From positions 1-33,211 of the forward strand of contig CAILEM010000079.1 of the NCBI GenBank assembly GCA_903833215.1: a DNA stretch of 33,211 bases, given 5' to 3'. How positions within the stretch are numbered: the stretch's first letter is position 1; each line of letters begins with the position of its first letter. The notes beneath the pieces were generated by a model. The model ran no database searches. It had not been told where the DNA came from and saw only the letters and a program-made list of their open reading frames with translations. Positions 1 to 7,753 of the stretch are shown one piece after another. Both the position numbers and the translations under genes were made by a program. The stretch comes from an uncultured Armatimonadota bacterium (lineage in GTDB: Bacteria; Armatimonadota; Fimbriimonadia; Fimbriimonadales; Fimbriimonadaceae).

Positions 1-258
1 ACTCTATGGGTAGCCTCCAGGCTCCGCTATCGCTCCGGCTGGAGGCATCATCGTAGTAGGTGGATATAGGTTCCTCGAGTCCGAGCACTCTATGGGTAGC
101 CTCCAGGCTCCGCTATCGCTCCGGCTGGAGGCATCATCGTAGTAGGTGGATAGAAGTTCCTCATGTCCGAGCACTCTATGGGTAGCCTCCAGGCTCCGCT
201 TTCGCTCCGGCTGGAGGCATCATCGCCGGTCGTGGTTATGAGTTCCTCGTCCCCATTG
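1..258. repeat. 86-bp tandem repeat, three copies, each with a hairpin
   Basis: Three head-to-tail units begin at 1, 87 and 173, each starting ACTCTATGGGTA. Each holds an inverted repeat GCCTCCAG...CTGGAGGC (13-46, 99-132, 185-218) with a GC-rich interior. Units 1 and 2 differ at only a few bases; unit 3 diverges after the hairpin and fades out near 258. The array may continue to the left of the window. The same hairpin and flank recur at about 16.0-16.7 and 27.0-27.2 kb, so this is a dispersed REP-like element that has also amplified in tandem. No coding function is credible; short ORFs across the hairpins only translate the repeat. Confidence 0.9.
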
Positions 259-291
259 AACACAACCCTTCAATCCGCGTAGGATAGGTGC

Positions 292-1230
292 GTGAAGCAT
301 CGACTCCTTGTTTTGTTCTCGGCGGTATCCCTTCTCAGCTCGATTGGGTGCACTCAACCGCAGGCGGGAGCGAACTCTTCGCTTCCTGCGAAAGCCCCTG
401 GGCGATATGTCGAATCGCTGACAAGTGCAGGGATTCCACGCTCCTATATCTTAAGGGTTCCTCGGGGTTACGATGGAAAGAAACGGCTGCCTTTGGTGGT
501 ACTGCTCCATGGTTGGACGGGGAGCGCAAAGACTTCCGAGATGTCCACACGAATGGGAATCAAGGCCCAGCAAGAGGATTTCGTTCTTGCCATCCCCGAT
601 GGTCTCGGAAATCCCCAAGGGTGGAATGCAGGCTTTATCGACCTCTCAGGCAAGAAGCAGGATGACGTTGCATTCATCGATAAACTCATCGAGCAGGTTG
701 AAAGCGAAGTGGGCATCGATCCAGATCGCGTCTATGTAGCGGGCCATTCCAACGGGGCGATGATGACGAACCTCATTGGGGCGAAGCTCTCCCATAAGGT
801 CGCCGCGATCGCTGCCGTTGCAGGCTCAATTGGTGTGCCTAAGAAAGAGGGCGGATTCAATTCGATTCCTGAGCCGGTTGGGCCAGTTTCAGTTCTCTTG
901 ATTCATGGCAAGCAAGACAAGATGGTGCAATACGAGTCAACGGCTCAAGCCCTCCTGCATGTCATTGGTGCGATGGATTCGGCGAAGTGGTGGGCAAAGA
1001 ACAATGGCTGCAAGTTGGAGCCGAAAGAAACCACCAGCACAAACGCCAATATCATTACCACTACATTTGAGCGTGGTAAGGATCGAACAGAGGTGAGCCT
1101 CATATCTATCCTGAATGGAACGCATGACTGGCCAGGTGGCATTGGTCTGAATGGGGTCGAAATGGCGACGGGTCTCAACGCTACCGATGTGATCTGGGAC
1201 TTCTTCAAATCTCACCCTAAAAAGCATTGA
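292..1230 (+). CDS. Secreted LpqC/PHB-depolymerase-type esterase (lipoprotein candidate)
   Basis: A 312-aa alpha/beta hydrolase of the polyhydroxybutyrate depolymerase / feruloyl esterase (LpqC) group, expected to hydrolyse ester bonds outside the cytoplasm. The N-terminus is a hydrophobic signal ending SSIGC at residue 20, an imperfect lipobox (Ser at -3), so lipid anchoring is probable rather than certain. LLHGWTGS (71-78) supplies the oxyanion region, GHSNG (151-155) the nucleophile Ser153, GKQD (206-209) the likely acid Asp209, and GTHDWPGG the catalytic His278. The GTG start at 292 is preceded by AGGAT 6-7 nt upstream and gives an intact signal peptide; an overlapping frame from 288 is a shadow. 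It stands alone between the repeat array and a hairpin at 1241. The natural substrate cannot be told from sequence; alternatives are a polyester depolymerase or a carbohydrate esterase. Confidence 0.88.
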   Translation: MKHRLLVLFSAVSLLSSIGCTQPQAGANSSLPAKAPGRYVESLTSAGIPRSYILRVPRGYDGKKRLPLVVLLHGWTGSAKTSEMSTRMGIKAQQEDFVLAIPDGLGNPQGWNAGFIDLSGKKQDDVAFIDKLIEQVESEVGIDPDRVYVAGHSNGAMMTNLIGAKLSHKVAAIAAVAGSIGVPKKEGGFNSIPEPVGPVSVLLIHGKQDKMVQYESTAQALLHVIGAMDSAKWWAKNNGCKLEPKETTSTNANIITTTFERGKDRTEVSLISILNGTHDWPGGIGLNGVEMATGLNATDVIWDFFKSHPKKH

Positions 1231-1240
1231 AATTGATCGA

Positions 1241-1271
1241 TTTAAGTTGAGCCCGTAGGACTCAACTTAAA
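1241..1271 (+). terminator. 11-bp perfect inverted repeat after the esterase gene
   Basis: TTTAAGTTGAG (1241-1251) pairs exactly with CTCAACTTAAA (1261-1271) around a 9-nt loop, 10 bp after the esterase stop. There is no T-run after the stem, so it is a weak intrinsic terminator at best and could be a 3' stabilising hairpin or an operator. Confidence 0.5.
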
Positions 1272-1321
1272 TGAGTCTCAGGTGCGCAAAATCGTGCTAA
1301 CGAATTGTTGCGAAAATGAGT

Positions 1322-1359
1322 CATAATAGTGGGCCTCGGGTTTTTTCGTGAGACCCGAG
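1322..1359 (+). promoter_or_regulatory. Possible -10 box and 5'-terminal hairpin of the DEAD-box helicase mRNA
   Basis: CATAAT at 1322-1327 is a plausible -10 box; I see no good -35. A start 7-8 nt further on would place the RNA 5' end at the base of a stem CTCGGGT (1335-1341) / ACCCGAG (1353-1359) with a U-rich loop. The ATG follows 7 nt after the stem through TTTATTT, with no Shine-Dalgarno sequence. A 5'-end hairpin next to a U-rich, SD-less start could control stability or cold-dependent translation; that role is inference. Confidence 0.35.
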
Positions 1360-1366
1360 TTTATTT

Positions 1367-2647
1367 ATGTCCGAAACAGAAAACCAAACTAAGGCAGGCT
1401 TTAAGGCGCTGTCAATTTCACCACAGCTCCTGTCTGTCCTTGACCGACTCGAATTTACGACCCCCACCCCAATCCAAGAGCTCGCCATTCCTCATGCCAT
1501 CGAGGGACGCGACGTTACCGGCATTGCCCAAACAGGCACCGGAAAAACTCTCGCTTTTGGTTTGCCGATACTCGAGAGGCTGAAAACTGAGCCTGGTATC
1601 GCACTCATCCTGGCGCCAACTCGCGAGTTGGCCATCCAAATCGACGAGACTTTCCAGAAAGTTGGACGCTCTCTCGGATTCCGAACGGCCGTACTCATCG
1701 GCGGTGCCCCCATGGGCCGCCAAATCAGCCAGATTCGGGCTAATCCTGACGCCATCATCGCGACACCTGGCCGCTTGAAGGACCATCTTTACCAAAAGAC
1801 CCTTAGTCTGAAGAACGTGAGTATCGTTGTTCTTGACGAAGCGGACCGAATGCTTGATATGGGCTTTGCGCCGATCATCAAGGACATTCTTTCTCAGGTC
1901 CCTGCGAAGCGACAGACAATGTTGTTCTCCGCTACGATGCCTCGCGAAATCGAAGACATCGCCAACTCCTATATGAACAACCCGATTAGGGTCGAGGCGA
2001 CACGGCCTGGCATGACTGCCGAGCTCGTATCGCAGGAACTCTACGTCGTTAAGCACGAAGACAAGGGTGATCTCTTGGCCAAGCTGCTTTACGAAAACAA
2101 GGGAAGCGTTCTCGTTTTCTCCAGAACGCGACACGGTGCCCGAAAGGTTGCCCGACACGTTCACATGATGGGTCACGCTTCGGCAGAGCTTCATGCTGAT
2201 CGAACGCTAGCCCAGCGACGAGCCGCGCTTGAAGGATTCAAGCGAGGCGAGCACCGAGTGCTCGTTGCGACGGATATCGCCGCTCGTGGCATCGACGTCA
2301 AGCAGATCTCGTTGGTCATCAACTACGATCTTCCTGACAATCCTGAAGACTATATCCACCGAATCGGTCGAACCGGCCGAGCCGGAGAAACCGGTCATGC
2401 CATCACCATGGCAACTCCCGAGCAGTGTCGAGACGTCCGAGATATCGAGCGCTTGATCAAGCAGGAGATTCCTGTCTCGCCTCACAGCGAGCACAAGATG
2501 GAGCGACAGGTTCAGCATGCACGTCCGCCATTCGGACGAGCACAAGCATCGCGCGGACGTCAGTCTTCGCGACCGCAAATGGGTCGTCCGTTTAACAGCG
2601 GTGGCCAACGCAGCGGTCCTTCGCCTGCGCGTTCATCTAACCGATAA
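1367..2647 (+). CDS. DEAD-box ATP-dependent RNA helicase (RhlE-like)
   Basis: A 426-aa cytoplasmic RNA helicase that remodels RNA duplexes, typically in ribosome assembly, RNA decay or cold adaptation. All core motifs are present in order: Q motif around FTTPTPIQ (30-37), motif I AQTGTGKT (54-61), Ia PTRELA (84-89), Ib TPGR (133-136), motif II DEAD (157-160), motif III SAT (188-190), motif IV VFSRT (250-254), motif V ATDIAARGID (301-310) and motif VI HRIGRTGRAG (331-340). The last 45 or so residues are an Arg/Gly/Ser/Pro-rich basic tail, the usual non-specific RNA-binding extension of RhlE-type proteins. The ATG at 1367 lacks a Shine-Dalgarno sequence but gives the expected short N-terminus. 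The gene is monocistronic, bounded by the leader hairpin and the strong terminator at 2656. RhlE versus DeaD/CsdA cannot be settled by eye, though the short tail argues against DeaD. Confidence 0.95.
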   Translation: MSETENQTKAGFKALSISPQLLSVLDRLEFTTPTPIQELAIPHAIEGRDVTGIAQTGTGKTLAFGLPILERLKTEPGIALILAPTRELAIQIDETFQKVGRSLGFRTAVLIGGAPMGRQISQIRANPDAIIATPGRLKDHLYQKTLSLKNVSIVVLDEADRMLDMGFAPIIKDILSQVPAKRQTMLFSATMPREIEDIANSYMNNPIRVEATRPGMTAELVSQELYVVKHEDKGDLLAKLLYENKGSVLVFSRTRHGARKVARHVHMMGHASAELHADRTLAQRRAALEGFKRGEHRVLVATDIAARGIDVKQISLVINYDLPDNPEDYIHRIGRTGRAGETGHAITMATPEQCRDVRDIERLIKQEIPVSPHSEHKMERQVQHARPPFGRAQASRGRQSSRPQMGRPFNSGGQRSGPSPARSSNR

Positions 2648-2655
2648 ACGCAATT

Positions 2656-2699
2656 TAGCCCTTAGGCTCCTACCAAAGTGGGTAGGAGCCTAAGGGCTA
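2656..2699. terminator. Perfect 19-bp stem terminator between helicase gene and uvrB
   Basis: Bases 2656-2674 pair perfectly with 2681-2699 around the loop AAAGTG. TTTCATTT follows on the plus strand, so termination of the helicase transcript is convincing. Because the genes converge, the same stem probably also ends uvrB, although the minus-strand tail is less U-rich. Confidence 0.9.
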
Positions 2700-2705
2700 T
2701 TTCAT

Positions 2706-4781
2706 TTATCGGCCACCAGCGTATCGCTTGAGCTTGCGCTTACCGGACCCTAGTTTTCCGTCCGACGTGCCGAGCAGGGCCCGAAGAGACTGAATCTCGT
2801 CGCGGACCGTCGCCGCCTTTTCGAACTCCATGGCCTTGGCGAGGTCTTTCATGTCTTTCTCGAGACCATCGATCAGGATGGGGATATCCTCCACTCGAAT
2901 CGGAGCGCCGTCCTTTCCGATCTTGGACCGAGTCTCCTCGCTGTACTGCGAGATGACTTCAGCGACGGCCTCTTGGCTCCTGACGGTTTCGCGAATAACC
3001 TTGAGAACGGTGGTTGGGGCCGTCCCGTGCTCCTCGTTATATCGCCTTTGGGTTTCACGGCGACGATTCGTTTCTTCTATCGCGCGCTGCATCGAGCCCG
3101 TCATCACGTCGGCGTACATGATGACCCGACCGTTGATGTTTCTTGCCGCACGTCCAATGGTTTGAATGAGGGAGGTTTCTGACCTCAGGAATCCTTCTTT
3201 GTCGGCGTCCAGGATGGCGACAAGGGTGACCTCCGGCAGGTCCAAACCTTCTCTCAACAGGTTCACACCGACGATGACATCGTACACGCCCAGACGTAAG
3301 TCGCGTAAGATTTCAGGGCGTTCGAGGGAGTGAACGTTTGAGTGGATATATTGAACTTTCACTCCGAGATCTTGAAGGTAACCCGTCAAGTCCTCCGACA
3401 TCTTCTTGGTGAGCGTCGTAACCAGCGTCCTCTGCTTGAGCTGCACTCGCTCCTGAACTTCACGGATCAAATCGTCGATTTGCCCCTTTGTGGGCCGAAC
3501 GTCAATCTCTGGGTCCACAACGTAAGTGGGTCGAATGATCTGTTCGACGACCTGACTCTCGGTTTCCTTTTCAAACGGGCCGGGAGTTGCACTTACGTAG
3601 ACGACCTGTGGGACTCGCTCCAGAAACTCTTCGAACTTGAGTGGTCGGTTGTCGAGAGCACTTGGAAGTCGAAATCCGTAGTCGACCAAAACGGACTTGC
3701 GCTGCTTGTCGCCGTTGTACATTGCCCTCACCTGCGGCAAGGTTTGGTGGCTCTCGTCGATGAAAACGATGGCATCGCTGGGTAAGAAGTCGAGCAGTGT
3801 GTATGGCGCGGTTCCGGGTGCTCGGCCATCGAAGTACCGCGAATAGTTTTCGATGCCGCTGCAGTAGCCGACCTCTTTCATCATCTCGATGTCGAAGTCC
3901 ACTCGCTGCCTAAGTCGTTGCGCTTCGAGGAGCTTGCCTTGGGCGGCGAACATGGCGCATTGAGCTTCCATCTCCGCTTTGATCAATTCGATGACGTCGT
4001 CCATTCGCTCCCACGGGGTTACGTAGTGGGTGGCGGGGAAGACAGAGACCTTCGTCGGCTCGTCGAGGACTTCCGCCGTGAGGGGGTCGAATAGTCGGAT
4101 TCGCTCGACGGTGTCGCCAAAGAACTCAACTCGGGTGACGATCTCCTCGTCCTTGGGCTGGATTTCGAGAGTATCACCTCGAACGCGGAACGTGCCACGG
4201 TCAAGCACCATCTCGTTGCGGGTGAACTGCATGGCAACCAGCTTCTTCAGGGCTTCGTCGAGATCGAACGTTCCACCCGTTTCGAAAGTCAAGACGGCTT
4301 CGGCGTACTCGCTCGGAGAACCCAGACCATAGATGCAGGACACCGATGCGACAACGATGATGTCACGTCGTTCAAGCAAAGCGTGGGTTGCGGCGTGACG
4401 TAACCGCTCAATCTCTTCGTTGGTCGAAGAGTCTTTCTCGATGTACAGGTCAGCTCCCGGAACGTACGCTTCAGGTTGGTAATAGTCGTAGTAGCTGATG
4501 AAGTACTGAACCGAGTTGTCGGGAAAGAAGGCCCGAAATTCCTGGCACAGCTGGGCAGCAAGGGTCTTGTTATGGGCAAGGATCAGCGCTGGACGTTGAG
4601 TCTCAGCGATCACGCTGGCCATGGTGTAGGTCTTGCCGGTACCGGTTGCGCCAAGCAGAGTCTGAAATCGATAGCCTGACTGGAGCCCCTCAACCAACCC
4701 CGCGATTGCGGTTGCCTGATCGCCCTTGGGCTCGAAGTCCTTGGAAATCACAAGGGGCTGATTGAACTGAACGATAGACAT
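2706..4781 (-). CDS. uvrB: Excinuclease ABC subunit B (UvrB)
   Basis: A 691-aa UvrB, the damage-verifying helicase-like subunit that joins UvrA and recruits UvrC in nucleotide excision repair. Full length for the family. Walker A GATGTGKT is at 44-51, the strand-clamping beta-hairpin (YYDYYQPEAYVPGAD) at about 97-111, DESH (Walker B) at 342-345, RPTKGQ at 429-434, LLREGLDLPE at 508-517 and QTIGRAARN at 540-548. The C-terminal UVR motif that contacts UvrC lies at about 633-668. The ATG at 4781 sits 10 nt after a perfect TATAAT on the same strand, which implies a nearly leaderless message and its own promoter, although modB lies upstream in the same direction. No LexA-like box was obvious. Confidence 0.98.
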   Translation of the reverse strand: MSIVQFNQPLVISKDFEPKGDQATAIAGLVEGLQSGYRFQTLLGATGTGKTYTMASVIAETQRPALILAHNKTLAAQLCQEFRAFFPDNSVQYFISYYDYYQPEAYVPGADLYIEKDSSTNEEIERLRHAATHALLERRDIIVVASVSCIYGLGSPSEYAEAVLTFETGGTFDLDEALKKLVAMQFTRNEMVLDRGTFRVRGDTLEIQPKDEEIVTRVEFFGDTVERIRLFDPLTAEVLDEPTKVSVFPATHYVTPWERMDDVIELIKAEMEAQCAMFAAQGKLLEAQRLRQRVDFDIEMMKEVGYCSGIENYSRYFDGRAPGTAPYTLLDFLPSDAIVFIDESHQTLPQVRAMYNGDKQRKSVLVDYGFRLPSALDNRPLKFEEFLERVPQVVYVSATPGPFEKETESQVVEQIIRPTYVVDPEIDVRPTKGQIDDLIREVQERVQLKQRTLVTTLTKKMSEDLTGYLQDLGVKVQYIHSNVHSLERPEILRDLRLGVYDVIVGVNLLREGLDLPEVTLVAILDADKEGFLRSETSLIQTIGRAARNINGRVIMYADVMTGSMQRAIEETNRRRETQRRYNEEHGTAPTTVLKVIRETVRSQEAVAEVISQYSEETRSKIGKDGAPIRVEDIPILIDGLEKDMKDLAKAMEFEKAATVRDEIQSLRALLGTSDGKLGSGKRKLKRYAGGR

Positions 4782-4791
4782 GCTTCTACGT

Positions 4792-4797
4792 ATTATA
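4792..4797 (-). promoter_or_regulatory. Consensus -10 box upstream of uvrB
   Basis: On the minus strand TATAAT ends 10 nt before the uvrB ATG. The -35 region is poor (TTATAG at 17-bp spacing). If used, transcription would start about 3-5 nt before the ATG, giving a near-leaderless mRNA. Confidence 0.5.
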
Positions 4798-4863
4798 CGC
4801 TGAGAGAAATGGTTCTATAAGCAGCGAAAATGCGTAGCGGATCGGTGAATTTAACGAAACCGG

Positions 4864-5613
4864 TTACTGCTTTCCGAACGCCCTAACGACAAGGATCGCG
4901 AGAAATGCGATTCCTAACATGATCGCCGAAAGTGTGATTGCTTGGTCTAGGTCGTTTTCCCATCCGATATAGATGGCGAGTGGCATTGTCTGGGTTCGGC
5001 CGGCGAGATTGCCGGCAAAAAGGATTGTCGCCCCGAACTCACCCAGAGCTCTCGCCCAAGAGGTTACGGCTCCACTAGCGAGTTGCGAACTGCACTGCGG
5101 CATAACAACTTTGGCGAAGACCTCAAGTGGTCGGGCTCCTTCGAGCGCGGCGCATTCTTCGATGCCGGTGTCAGTTGCCGAGAAAGCGTTGATTGCTGCT
5201 CGCAGGTAAAAGGGGCTGGAGACAAAGCACTGGGCCATGACGACCGCGATCGAGGTTGCCCCAAAACTGGTTGGAATCAGCCCCTCTCTACCAAACGCCA
5301 GAAGCAATGCGATGCCAGCCGCTGCCGGTGGAAAAACGATAGGAAGGTCGAAGAGCACGTTCACTGCCTTACGAAATGGGAACTGGTATCGCGCGATCGC
5401 GAACGCAAGGGGTGTTCCGAAGACGACGGTGACAACGATGCTTGCCAGGGATGTCTCAAAACTCAGACGAATCGCATCATTGAATTCGGAGGATGTGGCA
5501 ATTCGGTTCCCAACCGATTTGAGGATTAACGCGACGACGGGAATGGCCAAGAACGCCAGCAAAGGCAATCCTGCCAGGAGCCACCACCACCATCGGCCAA
5601 CAATTCGACTCAT
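4864..5613 (-). CDS. modB: Molybdate ABC transporter permease ModB
   Basis: A 249-aa inner-membrane permease that forms the molybdate channel and docks with the ModC ATPase. About six hydrophobic segments are visible. The cytoplasmic EAA loop is at about 153-171 (EECAALEGARPLEVF) and the family signature GEFGATILFAGN at 191-202, followed by RTQTMPLAIY. Its ATG overlaps the modA stop as ATGA (5610-5613), the classical sign of translational coupling. No ATPase gene follows: after an 82-bp gap the next gene is uvrB. ModC must be encoded elsewhere, or the permease must share another ATPase. Tungstate transport is a possible alternative specificity, but the neighbouring ModA-type protein favours molybdate. 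Confidence 0.93.
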   Translation of the reverse strand: MSRIVGRWWWWLLAGLPLLAFLAIPVVALILKSVGNRIATSSEFNDAIRLSFETSLASIVVTVVFGTPLAFAIARYQFPFRKAVNVLFDLPIVFPPAAAGIALLLAFGREGLIPTSFGATSIAVVMAQCFVSSPFYLRAAINAFSATDTGIEECAALEGARPLEVFAKVVMPQCSSQLASGAVTSWARALGEFGATILFAGNLAGRTQTMPLAIYIGWENDLDQAITLSAIMLGIAFLAILVVRAFGKQ

Positions 5614-6410
5614 GTGTGTTTCTTCGATTGGCTCGGCTGCCTCACGTTGCCCTTGACGGGGACTGGAGATCCGAATCCGTGCTTCATCAAGGCTTGTCGG
5701 GCCGCAGGTTGGAATAGGAAATCCGTGAAGGCACGTGCCAATGTCGAATTGGAGGAACCTCCAAACCGGACAACCGGATACATGGCGGTAACTGCGAAAC
5801 GCTCTGGTATCGGAATCAGGCGGACTTTGTTCTTAGCGGTCAAATAGTCGGTGACATAAACGATTCCAGCATCCGCTTCCTTGAGAGAGACCTTTGCCAG
5901 TACGGCACGAACATCTTGCTCCCGAGAAACGATCGCGCTATTAACCGAGTTCGCCCAGGATTGGCCGTACTCCGATTTTGCCTTGGCAAGCATTTCTTCG
6001 GCATACCTGCCAACCGGGACATGTCGGTCAGCAACGATGAGGCGAATGCCACTTGATAAGTCCCGAAGGGACCTCACCTTGCCTAAGCCGATAGGAACGA
6101 CGATTGCTAGGTGATTGGTGGCAAAAATGCGTTGCGAGGATCGGTCGTATCGTAGAGAGCGTAGCGATTCCGCACCGGCAGTGAGCAGCACATCGACAGG
6201 GGCTCCCTGACGAATCTGGGCTACGAGTAGTTGAGAACCTCCAAAATTGAGGTTGACCTTGCAGGTTGGATGCTGACGTTCAAACGAACGGGCTATTTCA
6301 GATACCGATTCCTTCAGTGACGCGGCCGCAAAAACGTTAAGCGACTGGGCGTGTACCGACACCGTGCCAAGCACCAAACCTAACCAGATCGTGCTCGCTC
6401 GGAATCTCAT
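5610..6410 (-). CDS. modA: Molybdate-binding periplasmic protein ModA
   Basis: A 266-aa periplasmic solute-binding protein that delivers molybdate to ModB. The signal peptide ends at about VHA-QS (21/22). The mature protein begins LNVFAAASL, the ModA hallmark containing an oxyanion-binding serine; FGGSQLLVAQIRQGAPVDVLL (starting at 56) matches the second ligand-binding block SS/GS...QI..GAP.D, and FGGSSNSTLARAFTDFL is the usual C-terminal hinge region. GGGGA lies just before the ATG as a fair ribosome-binding site. The last paralogue of the array stops 24 nt upstream on the same strand with no terminator between, so modA may be the distal part of a seven-gene transcript. No molybdenum-cofactor riboswitch fits in that gap. 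Confidence 0.93.
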   Translation of the reverse strand: MRFRASTIWLGLVLGTVSVHAQSLNVFAAASLKESVSEIARSFERQHPTCKVNLNFGGSQLLVAQIRQGAPVDVLLTAGAESLRSLRYDRSSQRIFATNHLAIVVPIGLGKVRSLRDLSSGIRLIVADRHVPVGRYAEEMLAKAKSEYGQSWANSVNSAIVSREQDVRAVLAKVSLKEADAGIVYVTDYLTAKNKVRLIPIPERFAVTAMYPVVRFGGSSNSTLARAFTDFLFQPAARQALMKHGFGSPVPVKGNVRQPSQSKKHT

Positions 6411-6434
6411 TCCCCAAACTGTACTTGATGGCCG

Positions 6435-7664
6435 TTATTTGTGAACGGGCAGAACAATTGTCTTGGTCGAAACTTTCACCCGATTCGATATGCGAACGCG
6501 AATGGTGAGGTCGGGGATATCGGTGACTTTGGGGCGTCCCGCTTTCGTCTTGGCCTTGAGAATAGAGCGGAAGCCGCCCCTCGACACATTTTTAACATTG
6601 ATGGTCGCCAACTCGAGTTGAAGCGAGTCGAACCCCATTTCTTCAAGCGACGGGGAAATTCCAATAACTTCGCCAGGTCGCGTGTCGAGAATAATGTCCA
6701 AGGGAATGGGCTTGGTCTTAGGGGATGGGATTGCTGACCACAGGAGTTCCAGCGACTCATTGGACGGGATAGGCGCTGCCATTTGTTTTTGCCGATCGAT
6801 GGGAGCCTTGCTGTAACCGGTGACGCCAAGTCCCTGCATCTCACCCATGAGCTGCTTGTCTGGCAACCAAAGGTAATTTCTGCCGTTCGCCGTCACAATT
6901 TTGGCGTTCTTGTAATGGAATTCGAAGTCGTGTGGCACTCTGCGGTATCGCTTTAACATAACCTCGATCGCGTCGAGTCCATTCCATTCAGAACTGACTA
7001 TCCGTCCACGGCCTTCGCCATACCGACCATAGGATGTATCTTTTGTCGTCGCATACTCATCTATGTCTGGAGGGAGGGGATGGACGATTTTTACATCCAC
7101 TTGACCTTGATCGCGGTTTAGTTTCGCGGTTGCGATTTTTTCCACTGCTACGGCGGCAGATCCCGTTGGGGGAGTCAAAACGCGAACCGGTTCTGCAAAT
7201 TTTGAAATGTGAATGACTGAAGTTTTCTCACTGTGAAAGGAACTGGTGATCTTAACGTCAACCGTTTTTGGCTTGACCGCAAATCCACATTTGATACAGA
7301 CAACATTGATAGGACCCTTTGTCGTAATCGACGCCTGATAGTCGTTTCGCTCCGAATCTCTTGCCGACCTGACGATTGCCGGTAAAGGCGTGCCCTTCGA
7401 TTTGTCCTCAAATGTAAAAACTGCCACTGCGGCGTCTTCTGGGGTGCAGACATATTTAAAGACTTCGGAGCCATCGGGCCCCTTGACCCGAATGGTCTTT
7501 CCACTCATTGCTTCGTCTTCAGCCAGGATCTCAACTTTCGGATCGGGATCAGGAAATTGGCCATGCACACTTGCGACCTTTTCTGCTGGCTTTGGGAGGC
7601 TGAATAAAGCGGCAGCGATCACGACAATAGCAATGACAGCGACGGTAACCGATTGAATTTTCAA
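6435..7664 (-). CDS. Array paralogue 5 (most downstream): membrane-anchored protein of unknown family
   Basis: I do not recognise this family. The protein has one N-terminal hydrophobic segment (about 6-23 from the TTG) and an extracytoplasmic body predicted by eye to be mainly beta. Blocks shared with the four upstream genes: VEILAEDEAMSGKTI, a cysteine in KYVC (Cys73) followed by TPEDAA, GFAVKPKTVDV, FAEPVR..TPP, LPPD, KRYRR, YKNAK, the run LPDKQLMGEMQGLGV, SPSLEEMG and terminal TKTIVLPVHK. Extra cysteines occur in VCIKCGF. An open frame extends to a GTG at 7679, but TTG at 7664 aligns with the paralogue starts (MK-x-Q) and has GTGAGG 6 nt upstream, so I prefer it (409 aa). The modA start follows 24 nt after the stop. 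Confidence 0.8.
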   Translation of the reverse strand: MKIQSVTVAVIAIVVIAAALFSLPKPAEKVASVHGQFPDPDPKVEILAEDEAMSGKTIRVKGPDGSEVFKYVCTPEDAAVAVFTFEDKSKGTPLPAIVRSARDSERNDYQASITTKGPINVVCIKCGFAVKPKTVDVKITSSFHSEKTSVIHISKFAEPVRVLTPPTGSAAVAVEKIATAKLNRDQGQVDVKIVHPLPPDIDEYATTKDTSYGRYGEGRGRIVSSEWNGLDAIEVMLKRYRRVPHDFEFHYKNAKIVTANGRNYLWLPDKQLMGEMQGLGVTGYSKAPIDRQKQMAAPIPSNESLELLWSAIPSPKTKPIPLDIILDTRPGEVIGISPSLEEMGFDSLQLELATINVKNVSRGGFRSILKAKTKAGRPKVTDIPDLTIRVRISNRVKVSTKTIVLPVHK

Positions 7665-7679
7665 GAATAGCCTCACCAC

Positions 7680-7753
7680 CTATAGCGATAGGCTCCATCC
7701 AATGACGGAATGGATGGCAAGTTGGTTCTAGCAAGAACCCAGACACTGGGCTC
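7680..7753 (-). promoter_or_regulatory. Spacer with small hairpins between array genes 4 and 5
   Basis: Read on the minus strand the spacer has CCCAG-TGT-CTGGG, GGTTCT-TGCT-AGAACC and CCATCCA...TGGATGG in succession. None has a T-run, so they are not clear terminators. CATTCCGTC in this spacer also occurs in the spacer upstream of gene 4, probably a trace of the duplication. Confidence 0.3.

Noticed and set aside
1-258. CRISPR array
   Set aside because: The units are 86 bp and similar throughout, without short constant repeats separated by unique spacers, and no cas genes are present.
1418-2194. 258-aa minus-strand open frame inside the helicase gene
   Set aside because: The helicase strand has every family motif; the antisense frame has no recognisable domain and follows from codon bias.
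6411-6434. Molybdenum-cofactor riboswitch before modA
   Set aside because: Only 24 bp separate the genes, too short for that riboswitch.
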